Assembly: GCA_045540115.1 (NCBI GenBank)
Contig: JAZQGR010000038.1
Location: 1 to 12,355, forward strand
Direction of reading: 5' to 3'
From: Colimorpha_A sp045540115
GTDB lineage: Bacteria; Bacillota; Clostridia; Oscillospirales; CAG-272
DNA length: 12,355 nucleotides
Made by a program: the position numbers and the translations under genes. Positions 1-6,470 of the stretch are shown here, piece after piece. Positions within the stretch are counted from its first letter, which is position 1; each line of letters opens with the position of its first letter. Under the pieces are notes generated by a model. It was not told the origin of the DNA and made no database searches. It saw nothing but the letters and a program-made list of their open reading frames with translations.

Positions 1-77
1 AGATGCCGTCGGGCTTTTATTAAACGTATTTCGTGTACAAAACGTAGAACACTACCGTGAGTAACATAAAGAATGCT
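1..77. repeat. Artefactual direct repeat, copy 1 (duplicate of 162-238)
   Basis: These 77 bases are identical, base for base, to 162-238 and have the same orientation. Copy 2 runs without a break into the DUF3899-like gene. Copy 1 runs into library adapter sequence at 78. The copy therefore carries the terminal codons and stop of that gene only because it duplicates a short sequenced fragment. It should be trimmed and not read as a gene remnant, attachment site or biological repeat. Confidence 0.95.
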
Positions 78-161
78 AAGTCGGAGGCCAAGCGGTCTTA
101 GGAAGACAAGTCCAAACAGCAACTCCTTGGCTCACAGAACGACATGGCTACGATCCGACTT
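78..161. other. DNBSEQ/MGI sequencing adapter left in the assembly
   Basis: Bases 78-109 begin AAGTCGGAGGCCAAGCGG and match the 32-base MGI/BGI forward adapter as I remember it. Bases 120-161 begin CAACTCCTTGGCTCACAG and end CGATCCGACTT, which is the reverse complement of the MGI reverse adapter. The 10 bases between them (110-119, GTCCAAACAG) have the size and place of a sample index. An adapter flanked by two copies of one 77-base insert is what read-through of a rolling-circle DNA nanoball with a short insert would produce. This stretch is not part of the organism. Confidence 0.96.
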
Positions 162-180
162 AGATGCCGTCGGGCTTTTA
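162..180 (-). terminator. Probable 5' arm of the opp operon terminator, cut off by the contig end
   Basis: Read on the minus strand, directly after the stop codon of the DUF3899-like gene, the sequence is TAAAAGCCCGACGGCATCT. An A-run followed by GCCCGACGGC is the usual form of the ascending arm of an intrinsic terminator, whose other arm would read GCCGTCGGGC followed by T's. That second arm is missing because genuine sequence stops at 162. The call is an inference from half a hairpin. Confidence 0.45.
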
Positions 181-573
181 TTAAACGTATTTCGTGTACA
201 AAACGTAGAACACTACCGTGAGTAACATAAAGAATGCTCCGCAGACAAGTATCGAACCGAATTTCACCTTATTCTGCGATTTTGCTGCCTTATATTCGTA
301 GAAATCCGCATATTTCTGTGTTTTTGCCTTTCGAAAAAAACCGAAGAACTGCTTTGTACCGAAGATAAGGATATCAAACACTCCTTCATTACTTACGAAC
401 ACCAGAAGTCCGAGACCTCCGAGCAGAACGCCTGCGACCATAAAGCTATCCGAAAGAATATGGAATATCGTCTTCAGATCCGTCATGCCGAACAAGCCCT
501 TTGAGCTCATCACCATAAGCGCAAGAGCAAAGCCGACGCCAAGCGTAATCAGATACTTAATGAACGTTTTCAT
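181..573 (-). CDS. Small DUF3899-like membrane protein at the end of the opp operon
   Basis: This 130-residue protein has hydrophobic segments at about residues 4-24, 43-60 and 104-127, with a basic, hydrophilic stretch (about 81-104) between the second and third. The N-terminal pattern with SSKG at 23-26, ILSD at 39-42 and VFVSNEGVFD at 58-67 resembles the DUF3899 family, small Firmicutes membrane proteins of unknown function; this is from memory. The ATG overlaps the oppF stop in an ATGA arrangement, so it is probably translated by coupling to oppF and belongs to the same operon. Its place suggests a link to the peptide importer, as an accessory or assembly factor, but nothing in the sequence shows a mechanism. 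The C-terminus lies in the part duplicated by the contig-end artefact, yet the reading frame is intact. Confidence 0.85.
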   Translation of the reverse strand: MKTFIKYLITLGVGFALALMVMSSKGLFGMTDLKTIFHILSDSFMVAGVLLGGLGLLVFVSNEGVFDILIFGTKQFFGFFRKAKTQKYADFYEYKAAKSQNKVKFGSILVCGAFFMLLTVVFYVLYTKYV

Positions 574-1643
574 TTAGTTTCCTGATACTCCGCTACGTAC
601 TTTTCATACTCCTCGGTATTGCAGTAAACGTAATGACCGGGATACACTTCTCTCATGCTCGGGCCTTCCTGCGAATAGTCATGGTCAAGAATAGGATTAT
701 AGGTAATTCTTTCACGCGACTTTTCGGTGATCGGGTCGGGAAGCGGGATCGCAGAAAGAAGCGAACGGGTGTAGGGATGGAAGGGATGAGCGAAAAGCTC
801 CTCACTTGTAGCAAGCTCTACGATCTTACCGAAGTACATAACTGCGATTCTGTTCGAGAAGTACTTAACGACAGCAAGGTCGTGGGCAATGAACATTATC
901 GTCAGACCCATCTTCTCGCTGAGCTCGTTAAGAAGGTTAATAACCTGTGCCTGAATCGAAACGTCGAGAGCCGAGATAGGCTCGTCAGCAATGATAAGCT
1001 CCGGGTTCATGATTACCGCACGCGCGATACCGATTCTCTGCTGCTGACCGCCCGAGAATTCGTGAGGATAACGCGAAGCGTGCTCCTGAACGAGTCCGAC
1101 AAGCTCAAGCATCTTATATACCTGCTCGTCGATAAACTTCTTATCCTTAACGCCTCGAATGATAAGTCCCTCTGCGATGATATCGCGAACGGTCATACGG
1201 GGGTCAAGCGAAGCTTTCGGATCCTGGAATATCATCTGGATCTCGTTCGTCAGGTTATTCTTCTGGTGACGCGACCACTTCTTGTGGTCAGCCATTGCCT
1301 TTTTGATCTCCTCACGGTTTTCGTTTACGATCTGCTCATATTCTTCCTTCGAGATCTTCTTCTCGGAATATGCTTTACGTGCGGCATTGATAGCATCCTT
1401 GTAGGTACGGGTACCTGCACAGATTCTCTCACCTTTGTAGTAGACGGATCCACCTGTGATATCGTAAAGACGGATAATCGAGCGTCCCGTGGTAGTCTTA
1501 CCACAGCCCGACTCACCGACAAGACCGAAAACCTCGCCCTTGAAGATGTCGAAGCTTACGTTATCGACTGCTTTGTTCTCTTTTTTACCAAGCTTAAAGT
1601 ACTGCTGAAGGTTTTTGACACTTAATAATACTTCTTTTTCCAT
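570..1643 (-). CDS. oppF: Oligopeptide ABC transporter ATP-binding protein OppF
   Basis: OppF is one of the two cytoplasmic ATPases that drive peptide import through OppBC. The 357 residues show Walker A GESGCGKTT (43-51), Q-loop MIFQDP (137-142, Gln140), signature FSGGQQQR (196-203), Walker B LIIADE (216-221) and switch His254, then a C-terminal oligopeptide-type extension from about 287 (HPFHPYTRSLLSAIP). A charged helical insert of about 50 residues (about 76-130) lies between the first beta subdomain and the Q-loop. The extension has a PGHYVYC ending but lacks the clustered cysteines of many OppF/DppF proteins. The start is the ATG preceded by AAGGAGG (1653-1659), nine bases away and inside the last codons of oppD. 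Four bases separate it from the oppD stop, and its own stop overlaps the next start. Confidence 0.95.
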   Translation of the reverse strand: MEKEVLLSVKNLQQYFKLGKKENKAVDNVSFDIFKGEVFGLVGESGCGKTTTGRSIIRLYDITGGSVYYKGERICAGTRTYKDAINAARKAYSEKKISKEEYEQIVNENREEIKKAMADHKKWSRHQKNNLTNEIQMIFQDPKASLDPRMTVRDIIAEGLIIRGVKDKKFIDEQVYKMLELVGLVQEHASRYPHEFSGGQQQRIGIARAVIMNPELIIADEPISALDVSIQAQVINLLNELSEKMGLTIMFIAHDLAVVKYFSNRIAVMYFGKIVELATSEELFAHPFHPYTRSLLSAIPLPDPITEKSRERITYNPILDHDYSQEGPSMREVYPGHYVYCNTEEYEKYVAEYQETK

Positions 1644-1647
1644 ATTA

Positions 1648-3786
1648 TCAGTCCTCCTTCTTCATACGAGCAATACGTGCCTTGATAAGCTCGGGCATCT
1701 CAACCTTGGGAGCATTCGGATGGAGAAGCCAGGTAGCTGCCGCATGAGTATCGGTAATATCGAAGAGCGGAGGCTCAAGCTCGAAGTCGATCTCAAGCGC
1801 ATACTTGTTTCTTGCCGCAAAGGCATCTCCCTTGGGAGGATATATCATATTCGGAGGCGTTCCGGGTATCGACTCGAGCTTTTCGGTCGTCTCAAGATCA
1901 GGCATAGAGCTGAGCAATGCCCAGGTGTAAGGATGTGCCGGCTCGTAGAATACTTCCTCGGCAGTACCGTATTCGACTATCTTACCTGCATACATAACAG
2001 CGATTCTATCAGCCATATTAGCGACAACGCCGAGGTTGTGCGTGATGAAGATGACCGAGAGATTTCTTTCCTTCTTGATCTTCTTGATAAGATCGAGGAT
2101 TTGAGCCTGAATCGTAACGTCGAGCGCGGTTGTCGGCTCGTCGCAGATCAGGATATCGGGGTTAGCGGAAAGAGCAATAGCGATAACTATTCTCTGACGC
2201 TGACCTCCGGAGAGCTGGAAAGGATACTGGTCAAATCTCGCTGCCGGGTCAGGAATACCGACCTCCTCGAGAAGCTTGATCGCCTTAGCTTTAGCAATGC
2301 TCTTGTTCATCTTGACGGTGACCTTCGATGCCTGCTCCTTGAGGTAATCAATTACCTCAACTACGCGCTCATTCACGTTGATCGAAACGCCGTCGGCAGT
2401 AGCTTCCTTGTAGTTTTCGATGACGGCGTTGAGCACCTTTACGATATTTTTAAGCTTAAGGTCGATATCTACGATAACCTGAGGCTTGAGAACCCAGTCA
2501 GGCTCTCTGCCCTTCTTGGCCGCCTCTCTATCGTACTTAGCCTTATTCTTAAGATATATCTTTTCCTGAATGGGGTTGTTTCGGATTCCGTCAAAGTAGC
2601 TCTTAACGGCACTCGCAAAAGCGGAGTGGAAGACGTACTCGGTACTGTTTTTCTTGACCGAAAGACGGTCGATAGCCTTCGTTACTATAGGAGAGAGCTT
2701 CTTGACGTAAGCGTTAGCCTTTGTCTCAGTCACGTCTCCGCCCTTGAAGTATTCAAGAGCCTCCTCGAGCTGAGGAAGAGCCTCCGCCTTCTTCTCAACC
2801 GACTTTCTGTTCGAGTATTCAACGCCGTTTTCCGCGGTCTTGATAAACTCGAGCATAAATCCGCGGTCGAGGTACTCGCGCGTCATTTCGTTCATAGCCG
2901 ATACGGTGTAGGACGAAAGATCGGCACCCGGATTTGTTTTAAGGTAATAGCCGAGGGTGAAGAAGTTGGGCTTCTCCTTGGCGAGCGCTTCCTTGACAAG
3001 TCCGTATGCAGTGTCAAGCGTAGCGGAAATAGCGTCAACATCCGGCTTGTTTGCGAGCGCGTTCATCGCGTTTGCACATTCGGTCGCGTTAGCGTCCTTA
3101 ACGATAACGTAAGGATGGAAGGAAAGGGTGAAGGTCTTATAGAGCGACTTGAGCTCCTTTTTCCACTCGACCTTTCTCTGCTTCTCGATATAGAGGAAGA
3201 GGTTTTCGATATCGACCTCGGCTCTGGTCGCGTTGCCGTAAGCGTCATTGAAGGCACTTTCGAGCTTTGTGCTTTCGATACAGAACTCGTCGAACTTTTT
3301 GAGAGATGCTTCGACTGCGCTCTTGCTGTTTACGCCGTTTTCCGCATCAGCGGCAATTATATTGTCGCCGAGGGTTTTAAGCATTGTATTGAACGCATTT
3401 CTTGCGTTCTTCTTACCCGTCTTTGCCTTGAGGATCATAGCTTCGGTCAGCTGCTGACCAACACGCATGATCTGGTTCAAGCTCGTACTCGGGTCCTGGA
3501 AGATCATCGCGATCTTGTCGCCGCGGATCTTGTGATATTCTTCTTCAGAAATTTTAAGTAAATCTTGTCCGTCGTAGAGGATTTCGCCGCCCTCGACGAT
3601 AGAGTTTCCGGCAAGAATACCCATAACTGCTTTACTCGTTACGGATTTTCCCGAGCCGGATTCACCGACTATCGCAAGCGTTTCGCCCTTATAAAGGTCG
3701 AAGGAGATATTTCTGACGGCTTTAACGATTCCACCCTGAGTACGGAATGATATTTGCAGATTTTTTACTTCTAATTTCTTATCCAT
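1648..3786 (-). CDS. oppD: Oligopeptide ABC transporter ATP-binding protein OppD with a very large internal insert
   Basis: OppD is the second ATPase of the importer and pairs with OppF. It has 712 residues, about twice the usual 320-350. The ABC core is complete but split: Walker A GESGSGKS (41-48) and Q-loop MIFQDP (94-99, Gln97) are followed by about 370 extra residues (about 125-495), then signature LSGGQRQR (525-532), Walker B ILICDE (545-550), switch His583 and the oligopeptide C-terminus (SIPGTPP, DTHAAATWLLHP). The insert sits in the helical subdomain, close to where canonical OppD has the helix before the LLEEVGI motif (505-511). It is lysine- and glutamate-rich and apparently mostly helical, with no membrane segment and no motif I recognise. 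The frame is open throughout with uniform codon use, so this is not a frameshift or recent insertion. AAGGA ten bases upstream supports the ATG. Confidence 0.94.
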   Translation of the reverse strand: MDKKLEVKNLQISFRTQGGIVKAVRNISFDLYKGETLAIVGESGSGKSVTSKAVMGILAGNSIVEGGEILYDGQDLLKISEEEYHKIRGDKIAMIFQDPSTSLNQIMRVGQQLTEAMILKAKTGKKNARNAFNTMLKTLGDNIIAADAENGVNSKSAVEASLKKFDEFCIESTKLESAFNDAYGNATRAEVDIENLFLYIEKQRKVEWKKELKSLYKTFTLSFHPYVIVKDANATECANAMNALANKPDVDAISATLDTAYGLVKEALAKEKPNFFTLGYYLKTNPGADLSSYTVSAMNEMTREYLDRGFMLEFIKTAENGVEYSNRKSVEKKAEALPQLEEALEYFKGGDVTETKANAYVKKLSPIVTKAIDRLSVKKNSTEYVFHSAFASAVKSYFDGIRNNPIQEKIYLKNKAKYDREAAKKGREPDWVLKPQVIVDIDLKLKNIVKVLNAVIENYKEATADGVSINVNERVVEVIDYLKEQASKVTVKMNKSIAKAKAIKLLEEVGIPDPAARFDQYPFQLSGGQRQRIVIAIALSANPDILICDEPTTALDVTIQAQILDLIKKIKKERNLSVIFITHNLGVVANMADRIAVMYAGKIVEYGTAEEVFYEPAHPYTWALLSSMPDLETTEKLESIPGTPPNMIYPPKGDAFAARNKYALEIDFELEPPLFDITDTHAAATWLLHPNAPKVEMPELIKARIARMKKED

Positions 3787-3826
3787 AAATTAACATTCCT
3801 TTCTTACAATTTGGTATCGTATCCTT

Positions 3827-5398
3827 TTATTCCTCGTTTCCGCGGAGCGACGGGTTGAAAGCGTCGCGCAGACCGTTACCGAACAGGTTGAAGCTGAGCA
3901 TCAACAAGCTGATAAAGATCGAGGGGAAGAGGATCATGTGAGGATAGGTGAACAGATAATTCTGTCCTGTTGCGAGAAGGGTACCTACACTTGTCATGTT
4001 ACCCGTACTGAGGTTGATGATTCCGAGGTAGGAGAGCGAGGTCTCCGAGAAGATTACACCCGGAATTACGAGAACGGAGCCGGTTATAAGAGTTCCGATC
4101 GCGTTCGGGAAGATGTGCTTAAACATAATACGTCTGTCGCGTGCGCCAAGCGTTCTTGCCACAAGTACGTACTCCTGATTCTTGAAGCGGTAGAACTGCA
4201 TTCTCGTTCTTCCTGCCATGCCTACCCAACCGGTAGCGAAGAAGGAGATGAAGAGAATGACGATGTGCGAAACGTTGAGATGATACTTAAGAAGCGTGAT
4301 GACGATCATCGAGGGAATCGAGCCGAGAATGTCGACGATTCTCTCCATAATAAGGTCGATCTTACCGCCGTAGTAGCCCTCAATTGCTCCGTAGATAGCG
4401 CCGACAACAAGGTTGACGACCGATACGATAACTGCAAGGATGAACGAGAAGCGGGCACCGCTGGCAAGTCCGATGAAGATATCCATACCGTAGTTATTCG
4501 TTCCGAGTATAAAGCTCGGCTTGGTGATACCGTCGTTTGCAATATCGTGAATATACTTGTAGTACTCGTAGTAGTCTACACGCACGTTCCACATATTACC
4601 CGACTTTTCTTCGGCGTAGCGATACTGCTTATCGCCTTCCTCCCAAAGCATCTTGGAGGTATACTTATCGTCGTCGGGACTTTCGGTATCCGCCCAATAA
4701 ATGTTGACGAAATTACCGTTTTCGTCAAATACGATCTCGGTCTTACGTCCTTCACCGACTTGAGTTGCATACCAGATATTTGCGTTGTTTGCATCCTGTT
4801 CTGCCGCAGGACGCTTAGTCGGGTCGGTCATCGGAAGGATGATCTGAACGTTATGCTTATCCTGATACTGCTGGAGAGCAACGTATTCGTCATACTTGAG
4901 AAGAACGTACTTCGCTCCTACAACGTTATAGGTATCAAGACGGAACTTGTAGTAAGGAATCTTTATCTCCTCACCGCGTCTGATCTGCGTTCTTTCGACG
5001 ATCTTGGGCGTAGTCATAATGACCTTTCTACCCTTGATCTCTATCTCGATCGCACGGTATTCGTCGTAGGTTCTCTTGTTAACCTCTTTTTCCTGACCGC
5101 CGTCCCAGAAATGGATGCCGTTCTTGTAGAAGAACTCATTTCTCGGCAGACAGTATGCATAATACTGGTCCTTATCCTTTACCTGATAAGGCGTAACCCA
5201 AGGTCCAACTACTGCAAAAAGAACAAGGAAGCCGATGATAAAGGTAGCGACTATAGAAGCCTTATTGCGCGCGAAGCGTCTGAACGCGTCCTGAAGATAG
5301 GACACAGGCTTCGTTTCGAGCTTTTTATCGTGAAGTCTTTCATCTACGTTATGGAAGACAAATTTTTCTTTTGAAATCTGATAATCCTGTGCTCTCAT
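3827..5398 (-). CDS. oppC: Oligopeptide ABC transporter permease OppC with a large extracytoplasmic domain
   Basis: OppC forms half of the membrane channel. The 523 residues compare with about 300 in typical OppC. After a hydrophilic N-terminus and TM1 (about 48-68), a polar, tyrosine-rich region of about 230 residues (69-298) precedes the conserved motif ILGTNNYGMDIFIGLASGARFS (297-318, a counterpart of the usual LGTDxLGRD). The BPD_transp_1 core follows, with the EAA coupling loop LVARTLGARDRRIMFKHIFP at about 412-431 and the remaining helices up to about 508. By topology the extra region faces outward, where it could contact OppA. Canonical proteins have only some 35-40 residues there. The ATG shares one base with the oppB stop (TAATG), so translation is probably coupled; the nearby GGGGG is a weak ribosome binding site. 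Confidence 0.94.
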   Translation of the reverse strand: MRAQDYQISKEKFVFHNVDERLHDKKLETKPVSYLQDAFRRFARNKASIVATFIIGFLVLFAVVGPWVTPYQVKDKDQYYAYCLPRNEFFYKNGIHFWDGGQEKEVNKRTYDEYRAIEIEIKGRKVIMTTPKIVERTQIRRGEEIKIPYYKFRLDTYNVVGAKYVLLKYDEYVALQQYQDKHNVQIILPMTDPTKRPAAEQDANNANIWYATQVGEGRKTEIVFDENGNFVNIYWADTESPDDDKYTSKMLWEEGDKQYRYAEEKSGNMWNVRVDYYEYYKYIHDIANDGITKPSFILGTNNYGMDIFIGLASGARFSFILAVIVSVVNLVVGAIYGAIEGYYGGKIDLIMERIVDILGSIPSMIVITLLKYHLNVSHIVILFISFFATGWVGMAGRTRMQFYRFKNQEYVLVARTLGARDRRIMFKHIFPNAIGTLITGSVLVIPGVIFSETSLSYLGIINLSTGNMTSVGTLLATGQNYLFTYPHMILFPSIFISLLMLSFNLFGNGLRDAFNPSLRGNEE

Positions 5399-6363
5399 TA
5401 CTTCGCCCCCATTCTGATTCTCGGGTCAATGATACCGTATGACAGGTCGATAACGAGGGTCGCCGCAAGTCCTACCAAGAGATAGAATGCGGAGAGCATC
5501 ATAAAGAAGTCATAGTCCTGGCTGTTAATGGCTGCGAGGTAGAGTCCGCCGACTCCGGGGATCGCAAAGATCTTCTCAATAACGAGAGAACCGGAAAGAA
5601 CGCTTATAAACTCGCCGATGATAGACGGGAATATCGGAACCATCGCGTTGCGGAGCGCATGGCGGGTTGTAGCCTGAGATTTTGTAAGTCCCTTGGTTCT
5701 TGCAAGGAGCATAAACTCGCTCGTCAGAACCTCGGTAAGCTCTGCACGTGTTCCACGAGCATAACCTGCTATCGATCCGAAGGACATCGAGAGAACTGCG
5801 GGGATCATCGATTTGAACATATCGACGGTAAAATAATCGTAGCCCGGATTCATAGTCTTCGGGAAGAGGTTAAACTGGAAGCAGAGTATGTAAAGAATTA
5901 GAGATGCGTAAACGAATGAGGGTACGGAAATAAATACCATAACGAGAGTCGAAATGGTATGATCCTGCCACTTATTCTTCTTAAGCGCCGCAAAAATACC
6001 GAGCGCAATTCCGATCGGTACGGCAAATAGTGATGAATAGATGTTAATTAAGATGGTCGGCGGGAGCATCTTTACAAAGGTATCCCACACATCCTGACCT
6101 TGGAACTCGGGCATATTGATACCAATTCCGAAGTCTCCGTCGAGAACTATACGCTTAACGTACAATCCGAGCTGTTCAAGGATCGGCTTGTCATATCCGC
6201 GTGCCGTAATCAAGTTTTTAAGCTTCTCAGGATCCTGCCCGACGCCAACTGACGTTACGTCAACAGGCAGCAGCTTAATAAGTACAAAGCACATTACAAA
6301 GATAATTGAAAAGGTCATAAGCATAAGGCCTATTCTTTTCATAATATATTTGAACATGTACAT
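5398..6363 (-). CDS. oppB: Oligopeptide ABC transporter permease OppB
   Basis: OppB is the other channel-forming permease. The 321 residues are a normal length, with six likely membrane segments (about 9-29, 105-127, 138-160, 185-205, 243-264, 286-306). A typical OppB N-terminus (RxGLMLMTFSIIF, then LIKLLPVD) and the EAA loop LLARTKGLTKSQATTRHALR (219-238) followed by NAMVP are clear, as is the conserved end IDLSYGIIDPRIRMG. The first ATG is chosen because AAGGAG (6373-6378) lies nine bases upstream; the in-frame Met3 would be 15 bases away. It is the only core subunit without a large insert. A hairpin separates it from oppA. Confidence 0.96.
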   Translation of the reverse strand: MYMFKYIMKRIGLMLMTFSIIFVMCFVLIKLLPVDVTSVGVGQDPEKLKNLITARGYDKPILEQLGLYVKRIVLDGDFGIGINMPEFQGQDVWDTFVKMLPPTILINIYSSLFAVPIGIALGIFAALKKNKWQDHTISTLVMVFISVPSFVYASLILYILCFQFNLFPKTMNPGYDYFTVDMFKSMIPAVLSMSFGSIAGYARGTRAELTEVLTSEFMLLARTKGLTKSQATTRHALRNAMVPIFPSIIGEFISVLSGSLVIEKIFAIPGVGGLYLAAINSQDYDFFMMLSAFYLLVGLAATLVIDLSYGIIDPRIRMGAK

Positions 6364-6413
6364 ATAGACAATCTCCTTTCATTGCATTTTCGACAACGGT
6401 ATAAACGGAGAAG

Positions 6414-6442
6414 AATGGGGGATAGTAAAACCATCCCCCATT
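6414..6442 (-). promoter_or_regulatory. Intercistronic hairpin between oppA and oppB
   Basis: AATGGGGGAT (6414-6423) and ATCCCCCATT (6433-6442) form a perfect 10-bp stem around a 9-base loop. On the transcribed (minus) strand it is followed only by TCTTCTCC, a poor U-tract, so it is unlikely to stop all transcription. Such structures after a binding-protein gene commonly cause partial termination or stabilise the upstream mRNA, giving an excess of receptor over channel. That role is inferred. A smaller stem (ACCGT 6453-6457 with ACGGT 6463-6467) lies between it and the oppA stop. Confidence 0.7.
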
Positions 6443-6470
6443 TTTCGCTGAAACCGTTTAAGACGGTAAA

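Noticed and set aside
1..238. Direct repeat with unique spacer that could be an attachment site, tandem duplication or first units of an array
   Set aside because: The spacer is recognisable sequencing adapter and the repeat is exactly one library insert, so it is a technical artefact.
2022..3412. The OppD insert as a transposon, intein or frameshifted fusion
   Set aside because: No terminal repeats, no intein splice-junction signature and no frame break are visible, and codon use matches the rest of the gene.
1615..3561. Long open frame of 648 codons on the plus strand, opposite oppD
   Set aside because: It is antisense to a clear ABC ATPase with all motifs; the translation has no family features, and the open frame follows from the codon bias of oppD.
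3938..5374. Open frame of 478 codons on the plus strand, opposite oppC
   Set aside because: Antisense shadow of oppC; no ribosome binding site or recognisable domain.
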